64,000 bases of DNA from Triglochin maritima (taxonomy: Eukaryota > Streptophyta > Magnoliopsida > Alismatales > Juncaginaceae). The notes under the pieces are model-generated. The model did not search any database, was not told where the DNA came from, and saw only the letters and a list, made by a program, of their open reading frames with translations. A program made the translations under genes and the position numbers. This document shows positions 44,514 through 55,802 of the stretch, in pieces. The stretch is from assembly GCA_963682175.1 (NCBI GenBank), contig OY821784.1:21123621-21187620 (forward strand). Reading direction: 5' to 3'. How positions within the stretch are numbered: position 1 is the first letter of the stretch; each line of letters begins with the position of its first letter.

Positions 44514-44867
44514 TATTGGATTAACTTAATATTTGCCCAAAGCAGTAACACGTGACGTGTCCGTATTGGTTAATATAAATAGGGTTATGAGAAGACCACC
44601 TATAAATATAGTCTGGGGGGTTCTAATTTTATGTGTGTGAAAAGCAAAACACTAACCCTAGTTCCCACCTCCACCTCTTTGTCTCACGTGCACCACCCGA
44701 AGAACACTTGGGTCGTGGATTCGTGCTCCTCCTCCAAGAGAGTTGGAGACTGACCGGTAGAAGAAGAAAGATTCTGTAAGGTGACCGTTCCATTCATCTT
44801 CAACTGCCCCGGTTCGGATCTAAGAGGTATTTTCGATCCGGTAGGGTAAATCGTGATTTTACCAACA
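44514..44867 (+). repeat. RT9 5' LTR
   Basis: 354 bp. TATA box ctataaatatag at about 44600-44611. Ends ..accaaca before the primer site. Contains 'cacttgggtcgtggattcgtgctcc', whose translation resembles the copia protease phrase 'WVVDSCSS', probably by chance or capture. Confidence 0.92.
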
Positions 44868-44881
44868 TTGGTACCACAGTC
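44868..44881 (+). other. RT9 primer-binding site (tRNA-Met type, decayed)
   Basis: ttggtaccacagtc directly follows the LTR and resembles the copia primer site TGGTATCAGAGC. Confidence 0.65.
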
Positions 44882-46430
44882 ATCTTGGTTGCCTTCGAAT
44901 CGTATCTTTTTCATTATTTTTTCTATTGATTTTTGGAATAAGATCGGTGGTCTGTTTTTTAATTCCCAAAACGTAAAAGATGGAATTAATGTTCTCGTTG
45001 GAACAATCATGTTGACGTGAAGGACATTGTGGGTCTTAAATTTTTTTCCCCACCATCGGATGCATTAATTCATCATCTTTTTCATGTTCGCGTTTCTTTA
45101 ATTAGGAATTTTTTTTAAACAGGAGCACTAAAAGGAATATGATATTGCATGGGCACATAATTGTTTTTTTAAGGCACATGGTATGTGCTGCGGTTTGTTT
45201 TTTTTGGCAAGCATCTCTGTGATTGTTGCCTTATTCTTATAAATGCAAATATTATTGTTGCCTTATTCTTTCATCCTACTGTGATTAGTTTGGAGTGAAA
45301 AAATGCATCTGTTTTTTGAAAAAGTTTCCTTTTACGTGTCATGCATGTTCATGTTGCGTTTTCATCCAGCATGTTTACATGTTTTCCGTTTCATTTAGAG
45401 AAGGTTATCATATTTATTTGTGAACATGTACATCTTGATTGAAGAGAAAAGAAACATATTCTGGTTGGGTTCTATGACTTCATGTCTTGGATATGATGCA
45501 TTGATGCATAATATTATATATGTTACATGCATTTTAGATGGTATATGTGCATTCTATATATATTCCCAGTAGTTGATGCTCATTAATTTCGAATGAAACG
45601 TCAGTTTTTTTTTCATGTACATTAGTTTGGAATGAAATGCTGGCTTAATCATGGTTTTGTTTAGTATGTGATACAATGAATGGTTACTAATTTACCAACA
45701 GTTACTTTATCGGTAATTGGTTACAATTCCCATTTATTTGTTTCCATAACAATCATGATTATATTGAGCAGTGATAAATTATAAATTGATAATGTTTTAT
45801 CACTTTCATAAATTTTATCATTAGATGATTGATTATAAAATGTGGTGATTGATATTGCCTATTATTGACATGTCATTTATCAGGTTTATGGAAGTTCCCA
45901 GGTTTATGCTAAAGTCTTGTGCAGACATGTTTAGTATTTTGTAACGTTTCCTTTCATAAATCGAGTTAGAAAATATTGCTGGATGATAATTGATTGTGTA
46001 TCTTTTAGCAACAATATTTAGATCCTTTGCTCGATTTAGTAATGTTAAATTAATTAATTTCCGTGTGATTTTAATTACAATGGTCTGTGTGAACATTTTT
46101 GGGGAACTAAACAAATGACATACTTAGTGGGAGTTACAAGGTATAAGTGTTTTGTGTAAACCGCCTTTTAACATGATAGTTGGAAATTTATTGTTTATTT
46201 CTTCCGGATTTTCCATGATTTATATATATATTTGGGTAATTAAATCATAATGGAGCGTGATGAATAAATTAGTAAATGACTTATTTGACTATTGCATCAG
46301 GATTTGATTGAATGCTTTTGTTTTCTTTTGGTCTAAGTGCAGTAGTTATTAAGTTATTTTATTGTTTTTTATGTTGTTGTTGTTCAAGTAATTTTATGCT
46401 AGAACTTATTTGTTGCTATATTTATGTCTT
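44882..46430 (+). other. RT9 leader, non-coding
   Basis: About 1.5 kb of AT-rich sequence between primer site and gag without a recognisable frame. It is unusually long for a short-LTR copia element. Confidence 0.6.
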
Positions 46431-46439
46431 AGATTTTTC

Positions 46440-47169
46440 ATGGCTGTTTCTAAGAGCATTGTCGCTTATCTGAGTCGAGGAGACAAACTCAGTGAAAGAA
46501 ACTACGATATGTGGCTTCGTAAGAGTGAGTATCTCCTAGAGGATCAGGATATGTTGGAGAACATAACCCAAACCATGACCCCACCTGAGGAAGGCAACAC
46601 TGTGCAGAATCGTAGAAATATTGATGTCTTAATGCCTGGAAAAAGAAGGACCGTATTGCTCGTATTACAATTCTAAGTTCAATGCGAGATGATCTACTGC
46701 TACGGTTCGAAAAGTGTCGAACTGCAAAGACCTTGTAGGAAGCTGTCAAGTTTCAATACGGAGTGACCTCCATCACAAGGGCCCACCAGCTTGGGCTTAT
46801 GTTTGACGGGTATAAAATGTGCCAAGGTCACACTATGAGGCAACATATTACCGCGATGTCAAACAAGATAAGTGAGTTGAGCGCTGCCGATCGTGCTAAG
46901 AGCGACGAGGAGCAAGTGTCCGCTCTTATCAGATCATTGACATCGAAGAATTGGGAGCACATGAAGGTCCATCTGACTTATGCTGATGACATTAGGACAT
47001 TTGACCAGGCTACCAAGCACCTTGAGCTAGAAGGGGACCACATGAATGCGGAAGCTCCTCAAGGTGAAGTGTTTGCTGCTGAAGAGTCCAGGCTTTAAGC
47101 GCAAAAGAGAGAAAGCTCAATGTTTTGGAGGCAAGAAAAGTGGAAATGGAAACAAAGCAGTAAAGAAAC
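46440..47169 (+). pseudogene. RT9 copia gag, first part
   Basis: 46440-46676 starts 'MAVSKSIVAYLSRGDKLSER' and 'YDMWLRKSEYLLEDQDMLE'. A frameshift near 46640 leads to the frame 46763-47098: 'HQLGLMFDGYKMCQGHTMRQ', 'ITAMSNKISEL' and 'SLTSKNWEHMKVHLTYADDI', the copia Gag domain. A Lys-rich stretch follows to 47169, where the solo LTR interrupts. The reading resumes at 49026. Confidence 0.85.
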
Positions 47170-49020
47170 TGTAATAACCTTAATCTAAACACCCTAATTA
47201 ACCTAAACTAAACCTAATTAACCCTTAATTAAGCCATGAACAGTAACTGATGAGGTGGAGTTGAGGATAAGAATTGGATTTTTTCCTATAAATAGAGGTG
47301 TTAGGTCTAATAAAATGTTTTTCTCTTTGCTTGGGTTGATCAGAGAGTGAGAGAGGCGGTCTTGGAGGAGAAGAAGAAGGAGAAAGAGAAGAAGTGAAGG
47401 AGAAGTGTTGGGTTAGGCTTGCCAAAGCTTGGGAGGCATCCACAAACTTCAATAAGGTATGCCAAGTCTTCATTATAACTCATATAAGCTTTTTGGGTGT
47501 TGGGGATCGACGTTGGTGTCGAATTCCCCGTCGGATTGCAACCTATTCAGAGGATGAAGACGACAATCGATCGACCGGTGCCTGTGGGCAGTCGACCGAT
47601 TTTATTATTATATTGTTATGCACCCGCAAACGGTCGAACGATGTCGAAGAACGGTCGACCGTTATGCCAGATTTCGCGGGGAAAAGGGTTAGATGCTGTT
47701 ATCGGTCGAACGGATCCACTTCGCCGGTCGACCGAAATAATGAGAATAGGTCTGTTGGGGGTTTTGACTTATTAAATGGTCGAACACCCTTAACCTGGTT
47801 CGACCGATCTATTTGATGCTAAGTCGATTGGGAGCTTTGACCATCAAAACGGTCGACCGCTCTTTAACTTTCGGTTGACCGACTGAGCATTTTAATCAAG
47901 CAGTAGAGTGCCTGTGATATTTCGGTCGAACAGTATCTCTGTTCCGGTCGACCGAATATTACTTAGGCAAAATGCTGAGAATCCCTGTTAATGGTGGAAC
48001 GGACCCTTGGTTCGACCGGTCGGATATATATTATAAATATTATCAAACGGTCGACCGCTAGATGACTTTTGTTCGACCAATTGGTCGGTAATTTGGTTGG
48101 TCTGGTTCGACCGAATGCATTGTTTGTACAGTACTGAGTACTTTGCGGAAGACCGGTCGACCGGTGTGCTTGTAGCGGTCGACCGATCTGCCGTAGGTTG
48201 GTGGATTTATTCACACGCGAGCCATCGAGTTTAGGTTGACTACCGGCTCTGAGGCGACGGTCGATTACCGGCCTTGGGAGCGACAGATTTCACCTTCAAT
48301 GAGGGCGTATTATTGTTGGGCCTCTCATATCGTACGGGGTGTGAGAGATGATTGTCGTAAACCTTGGGCTGTTTGATGGGGTTTGTCGGTAGGCTGAGGA
48401 TGTTCCGGCAGGGTGCGCGTCTGGCGGCTCTTGGGGGAGCAACGGCTGTCGTCTGGCCCGAGTTGTGCATTCGGCGGCTGACTCGCTCCTGGGGTGGCGG
48501 CGTAGTACCGGGGTTCCTTCTTGCGGCTCTTGGGAGCAGTGGTGCCGACTGACCCTTGTGAGGTAGCGGTGGACTGACTTGACCCTCGTGGTGGCAGGAG
48601 TGGTTCAGTACCGTAGAGGCGGTGAGGGGTATCATTTTGGACCCGAGGTGGATGATCATGTGCATTGCATTGCATTGTCTTTAATTCCATTTTGTATTTT
48701 AGGAGGTTTGGCATACGGGGTTCCAGTAGGCAACTCAGGCATGTTTGTTTGCATTTCAGGTAGCGAGCAGCATTAGAGTCGAGGTGGTGACCGAGGAGGG
48801 TGCCCCCGGGATCTGATCATGTAGTTGTCTGTCTCTTCTTTTGAGGTGATTACATGTTGTATAGCTTTTGTTTATAATCACAGTCAATCTGTATGTTTGA
48901 CTTCCACGTGGATCATATTTATATTATATATATTTGTTTATTTTCCGTGACGTGGCCCTTGTTGACCGTTGACGGTCTTTTATATTGTTTAAATTTTCCG
49001 CTGTTTTCGGGGACGTTACA
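47170..49020 (+). mobile_element. Solo LTR, Tekay-like Ty3/gypsy, inside RT9 gag
   Basis: Begins TGTAATAACC and ends GACGTTACA. Flanked by GAAAC on both sides (47165-47169 and 49021-49025). TATA box ctataaatag at about 47286-47295. It carries seven perfect CGGTCGACCG sites between 47652 and 48185, alternating with CGGTCGAAC variants. Its ends match the LTR of RT11 in reverse complement. No internal sequence remains. Confidence 0.95.
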
Positions 49021-49025
49021 GAAAC

Positions 49026-49426
49026 GACCTCGAGGATCCAAAGGCGGGAAAGATAAGTCAAATGTGACTTGCTTTAACTGTCGTAAAGTAGTACATTTTG
49101 CTCGTGAATGCACTGAGCAGAAGGTGATTACTGTGTGTAATTCTTTGAGTTGTTATGTAACTAGTTATGTGATGCTTACTGAACATTCTCCTGTGTGGAT
49201 TGTGGATTCAGGGGCAACAGATCACGTAACGAAAGATCGTTCCGCCTTCGTGAAATATCATCGTGTTCCAAGTGGGAGGCGAATAAGCATGGCAAACAAC
49301 TCCACCATTGAAGTTCATGGGATTGGCACATGCAAAGTGACTTTGCGAAGTGGTCGAATCCTATTACTTCATGATGTGTTGTATGCGCCAGCTATACGAC
49401 GAAATGTTGTTTCTGTTATTGTTTGA
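49026..49426 (+). pseudogene. RT9 zinc knuckle and protease
   Basis: Following the solo LTR, the frame reads 'RPRGSKGGKDKSN', a CX2CX4HX4C zinc knuckle (about 49069-49110) and the copia protease 'VWIVDSGATDHVTKDRSAFV' with active site D-S-G, then 'HGIGTCKVTLRSGR' and 'LHDVLYAPAIRRNVVSV'. It stops at 49426. The phrase 'tgtatgcgccagctat' recurs at 49380 and 49429, marking a likely deletion junction where integrase should begin. Confidence 0.88.
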
Positions 49427-49444
49427 ATGTATGCGCCAGCTATC

Positions 49445-49798
49445 GATCATGTCAAGTGTGTTTTGAGTAAACTTGGGGAACTGTGATGTGCATTTGACTG
49501 CTTATTTGGTGTTCTTATGAGGATGTTGTCATTCTCGCCTTCTTGTAAGGTTTCTAGTTTGAGCCTCCCAATTACAGGTAAATCACCGGTCACACGATCC
49601 ATTTGTCCGTATGATCGATAAGTGCAAATGTCGGGGACACAAATAGTCATGTATCAGGGATATGTGATTAGAGACTCACGTATGAGGGATGCGTTATTAG
49701 AGAAAGAATTGTGTGTATATATCAGGGATGTGTACATATGTGTCGGGGACACATAAGGAGGTGACATGTTTTTAATGTGCGATTGTGCAAGTGGGAGA
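49445..49798 (+). other. RT9 3' non-coding end
   Basis: No pol. Contains short repeats 'atcagggat.tgt' and 'gtcggggacaca' (about 49633-49755) and a polypurine stretch aagtgggaga before the 3' LTR. Confidence 0.65.
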
Positions 49799-50152
49799 TA
49801 TTGGATTAACTTAATATTTGCCCAAAGCACTGACAGGTGGTGTGTCTGTATTGGTTAATACAATTAGGGTTATGAGAAGGCCACCTATAAATATAGTGTG
49901 GGGGCCTCTAATTTTACGTGTGTGAAAAGCAAAACCCTAACCCTAGTTGCCACCTCCACCTCTTTGTCTCACGTGCAGCACCTGAAGGATACTTGGGTCG
50001 TGGATTCGTGCTCCTCCTCCAAGAGTGTTGGAGACCGACAGGTAGAAGAAGAAGGATTCTGTAAGGTTACTGTTCCATTCATCTTCCACTGTCCCAGTTC
50101 GGATCTAAGAGGTATTTTCGATCCCGTAGGGTAAATCGTGATTTTTCCAACA
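49799..50152 (+). repeat. RT9 3' LTR
   Basis: Same length and ends as 44514-44867, with about 20-25 differences by eye, which suggests an old insertion. Confidence 0.92.
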
Positions 50153-50157
50153 AATAG

Positions 50158-50820
50158 GATAGTGGCCGGAATGAAGTGTTTCCCCGAAGCCAAACTAGCA
50201 CGTTTCCTTAAGAAGAAGTGGTCGCTTGGCAAATTGGACAACCATCTGGAGACTAATCCTTTTAATAAGACAGTGGCCAGAATAGTCGTGGTTTTTTTCC
50301 GAAGCCAAATGAGCACGAGTACTTAAAATAGGAGATCGCTTGGGAAATCGAAAGACCATCCGACGACCAATCCTTTTTAAATGGAACAGTGGCCGGATGA
50401 TCTTTTTTTTCTTTTATTTTATTTTAAGATGAAACAATTGCCGGCACTAATGTTGCACTTGTCGGAGTCATTGCAGACGTTTAATGAAGCCGAAGTCACT
50501 GTAGAGTTGCTATGAAGACAACGTTGTTGCCGGAGTAGTTGTTGCTGCAAGTTGGAGCGGCTGCGAAGTCAGAGTCGTCGTTGACCGTCGCGCGCCTTCT
50601 CCTCCCTCTACTTCTCGTTTTGCATTTCTTTTTTTTCGTAACTTCTGTGTGTAACCTCTGATTTGGAAAATGCACCCGATATTTATAGAATGGGGAGTGA
50701 AATGAGACGTGGATGTTGGTTTGGTGGTGATGGGGATTGGTTTGGTGATGGTGGGGTTGGTTTGGTTTTGACGGAGGTGGTTGCACGATTTGTACGTGGG
50801 ATGTGGTAGTTGGGTTTGAG
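50158..50820 (-). repeat. Repeat with 120-bp subunits and a minus-strand promoter-like region
   Basis: 50158-50400 contains two tandem subunits ('agtggccggaat..ccgaagccaaac..agcac..', each about 120 bp). About 340 bp match 63641-64000 in inverted orientation. At 50680-50690 the minus strand has a TATA-like ctataaatat. The minus-strand frame 50786-50496 is His/Gln/Pro-rich and has no known relative. It could be the LTR or end of an unrecognised element transcribed leftward. Confidence 0.6.
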
Positions 50821-51422
50821 ATGAGATCAACGTGGGATGAAATGGTTGAGGTAGAGATGATGTTGTATTATAGGTATACGTGCAGGCCTTTGTTTTCTTT
50901 TCTTTTATTATTTTTTGTTAATGCAAAATTTTCATTTTTCACTTTTCAATATTGTGAAATTTCACGTATTTCCAAGTTTTTATTTTATTTTCATGTTTAA
51001 TCTAATAAACATAGATTATGAGATTCAATCACTGAAATGCTAAATCAAATTGTACATTATTCCCTTAATTTTCATTTTGATGTTATTGCTTAGTCTACAT
51101 CTCAAGATAGTTCCAAATTGCATACATTTCCACTAATCTTGGACGACAATTGGCAGTCGATGATCATTAGAAAATTTTCTTTTATTTGGGATGTATTTTT
51201 TTTCAACAGTTTGCCCCCTCAAGACGATATGATGAACATTGTGAGTCATAACTTCTTGAGAAAATTATTCCCAAGGTTTCTGAGGTACACATTTGTATTG
51301 TATACTAGGTCATTTAAACGGAAGCATGTAAGACCTTAACAGGTATTTTAACATTTATACGAGAGTAATGGGTTTTCTCACATGAGTACTTCATATCTTA
51401 GTACATATCAATATGCTAATAT
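50821..51422. other. No recognisable feature
   Basis: AT-rich intergenic sequence. A 73-codon frame at 51118-51339 matches no family I know. Confidence 0.4.
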
Positions 51423-51648
51423 CACTGCTGGAAAAATCGGTCTACCACGTCGCCCCCTCCACGTCGGTTAACTACAAACCGACGTGGAAGGGTGGCTTCC
51501 ACGTTGGTTAATTAAAACTGACATGGAAGAATACCCTACCACATCAGTTTTAGTGAAACCGACGTGGTACATTTTTTAATATATGTATATATATTTAAAT
51601 TTGAACCGACGTGGTAGGATTTTACTAAAACCGACGTGGTAGGATGGT
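51423..51648. repeat. CACTA left subterminal repeats
   Basis: At least eight copies of ccacgtcggtt or its complement accgacgtggt in about 200 bp. The inner ones form inverted pairs such as 'aaccgacgtgg..ccacgttggtt'. Confidence 0.85.
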
Positions 51649-53555
51649 TGAACATCCCGAAACAACGGAAATTTAAAATTTAAACAATCAAGAGATTACT
51701 TAGATAAAATCATCAACGGGAATGTTACTCATCTAAATCAACAGTTGGTGCACCAATAATACAACAGAGTTTGTCAAAAGATGTGATTACAACAATACAA
51801 TGAAAAGACAGGTAAAGCAATCACGATGACCTCGAAGAGTTAGATGAGGATCCTGAACCCAAATGTGTGCGCCCGCTGTCACCACCCGACATAACCTACT
51901 GTGATCCTGAAACATGAATCAAACAACGATGCATGAGTTTCCTATTAGGAAACCCCGTATGCCAAGCTCACCTATATGCATGCAATAGTACGGTAAATGA
52001 AGCTATCATACAAGTAGCATGTCATATCACATCTGCAATGCATCAAATCCCTCCAAGGGTAAACGAGACCTCAGTCCAACAACATAGACCCCCAACCGGG
52101 TCCACATGGACACCAGTCCAGCAACAACAACGGGTCTCCCTCGGAAACCTACAGTAGGCACATACGGTCTTACAGACAGTATGCGACGCATCCCCCCACA
52201 CGCGACGACACGAGCCTAAGGGATCAGTGAGGAGCGTCCGCACTTCCACGTAAAGAACCACGTGGTCTACACCACCTTCGACGGAGCCGTAGCCCGGTCG
52301 GTCAACATCCCAGGATAGCTGCCCAATCGGGGATCATCGCTGGCACAACTTCAGCGGTATCGCCGGCAGAACATCGGCGGTACAAAATATGTCCGGCACA
52401 ACATCGGACGGCACAACCACAAGATGGAACATCGTCGGCACCATAATCACCGGCAAAAACCTCAGCGGCATCGTCGGCACAACCTCGGCGGTACAACATA
52501 CGTCCGACACAACATCGGACGGGTCCAGACCGTAGTCTGCAGGGAAATCATGCTCCACGAGCCAAGTGTCAACACGCATTGGGATCCGCGATCCCTCTGG
52601 TCTGCTACTCATCAAAGAGTAAGGCAACAACACGTCACACCACGTCCAATACGAAGGTGGCGCGACCCAAGTGTCCACACTCTTCCACACGGCGGTCCCT
52701 GGGCGGCACGAGCACGTACCCACCGTCACCTCCTGGCTCATGCTCTAAGCGAGGACACGGGTTTCCGTGGACAGAGTTGACACAATCACAAGACCAGGAA
52801 TTCAGTTCTGCACACGAACGGTCTACCGAAAAAACCTAACCGGTCAACCGTCCCCAATAGGTTCGGTCGATCGAATGTCTACAACGGTCGAACTATTCTG
52901 CGCGTCACTTAACTCCAAACGGTCGAACAGAAGTCTAAAACCGGTCGACCGAACACGAGGTCAAAATCCGGAGTTGGTCAAAACAACAAGACTATTCGGT
53001 CCACGGACTCAGGGGTCCCGGTCGACCGAAAGCTACGAGGGTCATCCTAATAGTCTACCTCATATAACGGTCGAACGATATATCAAAAACGGTCGAACAA
53101 CATGCAATATTATCAAGTACACATAAGTTTCGGGTGACCCAAAAACAAGGAACGGTCGACCGAAATCGAATAGCAAGCCTCCAACTCACCAGCAAATAAG
53201 TAACCGGTCGACCGCGACAATGGCATCGTTCGACTGGTGTTTGTTAAAGTCGGGCAAAAAGGTAAAACCGGTCGACCGTTGGTCGACAGCAACCTTGCGC
53301 CAGCCAAGGATTTTACGCCATATCTCGTCGCCGGCGATGTCTCCGACCTCCCACGACCGACCCAAACTTCCCACCAACGGGGGGAAAAACAAAAACATAC
53401 TAGAACCCGGCATACCTCGACGAGAAGAAGGAGCACACCGGAGTTCGCTCGACGTCGACGCTCGACAGCAACCTCCGCACCCACGCCTCACGCTCGCACC
53501 TCCGCGACCCCGAACTCGCCTCCACGCGTCGGAGAAGTCTCCACCGGACCTTCAC
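51649..53555 (-). repeat. RT11 3' LTR, U3 start missing
   Basis: The left end 'tgaacatcccgaaacaacgg' matches the complement of the solo LTR end at 49020. Five perfect CGGTCGACCG sites lie at 52942, 53019, 53153, 53205 and 53269. A tandem repeat of about 108 bp with 'cggcacaac.tcggcgg' lies at 52340-52530. 53362-53555 matches 57466-57650 of the other LTR. Plus-strand frames here are by-products of the GC-rich composition. Confidence 0.8.
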
Positions 53556-54959
53556 TATCAGAATGGTCGTCCTCCTGAGGTGGTGATCCATACGATCAAC
53601 GATCTCGACTGGTCTCTCCTCGAGCGACAAGTCCTGCTGGATCTCTGGCACTGCTATCTCAATCACGTGGGCTGGATCTGCAATGTACTTCCTCAGCATC
53701 GATACGTGGAAGACATTGTGAAGACCCGAAAACTGTGGTGGCAATGCAATCCTGTAGGCAACCTCTCCGACTCGGTCTAGGATCTCAAACGGTCCAACAT
53801 ACGTCGGACTGAGCTTCCCCTTCTTCCCAAGCCTCATCACTCCCCGAGCTATGGAGATCTTCAGAAACACATGGTCACCAACCTCAAAGCTCAACGCCCG
53901 TTTGCGTCTGTCAGCATAACTCTTCAGCATGCTCTGTGCTGTGACTAATCTCCTCCTGATCACATCCACATTCTCTGCATACATCTGCACGAGCTCTGGC
54001 CCCACTAACTGCCTCTCGCCCACATCACTCTAGCATACCGGTGATCTGCAAGGCCTCCCATACAACGCCTCGTACGGTGCCATCCCCATAGTCAAATGGT
54101 AGTTGTTGTTGTAGGCGAACTCTATTAACGGCAGGTGCTCATCCCAGTGTCCTGACCAATCCAGTGTGCATGCTCTCAGCATATCCTCTAGGGTCTGGAT
54201 CGTCCTCTCTAACTGACCATCTGTCTATGAGTGAAACGTTGTACTGAACCTCAGTCGTGTCCCCAAAGCCTGCTGCAGACTCCCCCAAAACCTGGACGTA
54301 AATCTGGGATCTCGATCTGAGATGATGCTCACTGGTACTCCGTGCAACCGGACTTTCTCCTCCACGTACAACTTAGCTAGACCCTCTAGAGGCAACATGG
54401 TCCTGATCGCTAAAAAGTGCGCCGACTTGGTCAGTCGATCGACTATCACCCAAATCGCGTCGTGGAATCTTCTCGTCTTCGGCAGCCCTGTGACTAAATC
54501 CATCGTCACGTGCTCCCACTTCCACTCAGGAAGCTCAATACACTGCATCGGTCCTGCTGGTCGCTGATTTCCAATCTTCACCTGCTGACAGACTAAGCAC
54601 CGGCCCACAAATTCCCCAATATCTCTCTTCATGCCCTTCCACCAGAAGTTCCGCTGCAGGTCCTTATACATCTTCGTACTCCCAGGTTGGATAATATATC
54701 TCGCTCGGTGTGCCTCCTCCATGATGTCATCTCTCAGCCCATCAAACTTTGACACCCAGATCTGACTCCTGAATCTCAGACCACCATCGAGCCCCACAAT
54801 GAAGTCTGATCCATCTCTGGCAGCCAACTGTAGCAGACCAGTTAACTCCTCATCATCACGCTGCGCCTGCACAACACGGGAGACGGTCTGCGGCTCCACC
54901 CCCAACCCAGCAATTACTGCTCCCTCAGGGCCCTCTATGAACGGTCTCCACTCTGACAA
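53556..54959 (-). pseudogene. RT11 integrase
   Basis: Frames 54959-54225 and 54023-53556. Zinc-binding region with '[20 protein letters not shown]' and '[18 protein letters not shown]'. Core: '[12 protein letters not shown]', '[14 protein letters not shown]', then a stop, then '[16 protein letters not shown]', keeping the D, D and E positions. C-terminal region: 'GDHVFLKISIARGVMRLGKK', 'YVGPFEILDRVGEVAYRIAL' and 'HNVFHVSMLRKYIADPAHVI'. The chromodomain that would target heterochromatin is cut off after 'LIVKVRW' by LTR sequence. Two nonsense changes (about 54224 and between 54023 and 54200) are visible. Confidence 0.92.
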
Positions 54960-54974
54960 CGTCTCGAGTAGCCT

Positions 54975-55802
54975 CTAGTCCTGAATGCACAAGCTCGCAA
55001 CTAACACCTCAACCTTGCTGCTCAGTGCATCCGCAACCGAATTCGCCTTCCCCGGATGATAGGAGATGGTGAAGTCGTAGTCCTTAATGAAATCAAGCCA
55101 TCTGCGCTGCCTCATATTTAGCTCCCTCTGCGAGAATAAATACTTCAGACTCTGATGATCCGTGAAGACCTCGAACTGCTCGCCATAAAGATAATGCCGC
55201 CAGGTCTTCAACGCGTGAACCACCGCTGCTAACTCCAGATCATGAGTAGGGTAGTTCTTCTCATGCACCTTCAGCTACCTCGAAGCGTACGCCACCACCT
55301 TCACGTGCTGCATAACAACACAGCCCAAGCCAACCCCTGACGCATCACTGTATATCACGTAACCTCCACTGCCACTCGGTAGCGTCAGAATCGGCGTTGT
55401 CGTCAGTCGTCTTTTTAGCTCTTTGAAACTGTCCTCGCACTTCTGGGACCAAACAAACTTGACGACCTTCTGCGTCAACGCTGTCAACGGCGAAGCAAGT
55501 CGGGAGAAGTCCTGAATGAATCGTCTGTAATACCCAACTAGTCCCACAAAGCTCCTGATCTCAGTCACGCTTGTCGGGGCTCTCCACTGAGTCACAACCT
55601 CAACCTTCGCCGGATCCACTGAAATCCCATCTGCTGACACAATATGCCCTAGAAATGCCACCTGATCCAACCAAAACTCGGACTTCGTGTACATGGCATA
55701 CAACTCCTGATCTCTAAAGATGCCAAGCACAATCCTCAGGTGCTCCCGATGCTGCTCCCTGTCATGCTCTAAGCAAAATGTCATCCACAAACACCACCAC
55801 AA
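54975..55802 (-). pseudogene. RT11 reverse transcriptase C-terminus and RNase H
   Basis: 55802-55275 reads 'MYTKSEFWLDQVAFLGHIVS', 'VDPAKVEVVTQW', 'FVGLVGYYRRFIQDFS' and 'YSDASGVGLGCVVMQ'. After a stop at about 55272, 55268-54975 continues '[19 protein letters not shown]', '[20 protein letters not shown]' and '[13 protein letters not shown]', the RNase H tail. In this family the product copies element RNA into DNA. The next stop is at about 54972. Confidence 0.92.

Larger units (their letters stand above)
44514..50152 (+). mobile_element. RT9: short-LTR copia element, gag-protease only
   Basis: LTRs 44514-44867 and 49799-50152 are both 354 bp, begin TATTGGATTAAC (a TG-to-TA change in both) and end CCAACA. 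Target duplication AATAG (44509-44513 and 50153-50157). The primer site is tRNA-Met-like. It encodes gag and protease, then passes without integrase or reverse transcriptase to the 3' LTR. A gypsy solo LTR interrupts gag. Confidence 0.93.

Noticed and set aside
48240..48714. Arg/Pro/Ser-rich minus-strand frames of 129-141 codons
   Set aside because: They lie inside the solo LTR 47170-49020 and arise from its GC-rich composition; no known domain.
49933..49950. Telomere-like 'aaaaccctaaccctag'
   Set aside because: Short, and shared in part with the other RT9 LTR (44648); it is LTR sequence.
49969..50134. Copia protease-like phrase 'WVVDSCSSSK' in the RT9 LTR
   Set aside because: The same stretch is in both LTRs, has no Gag or protease context, and lacks the D-S-G triad; treated as chance or an old captured scrap.
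51118..51339. 73-codon frame
   Set aside because: No recognisable family, no neighbours or splice context that support a gene.
52334..53578. Several plus- and minus-strand frames above 100 codons
   Set aside because: All lie in the RT11 LTR, where repeated CGGTCGACCG and GGCACAAC motifs keep frames open; no domain was recognised.
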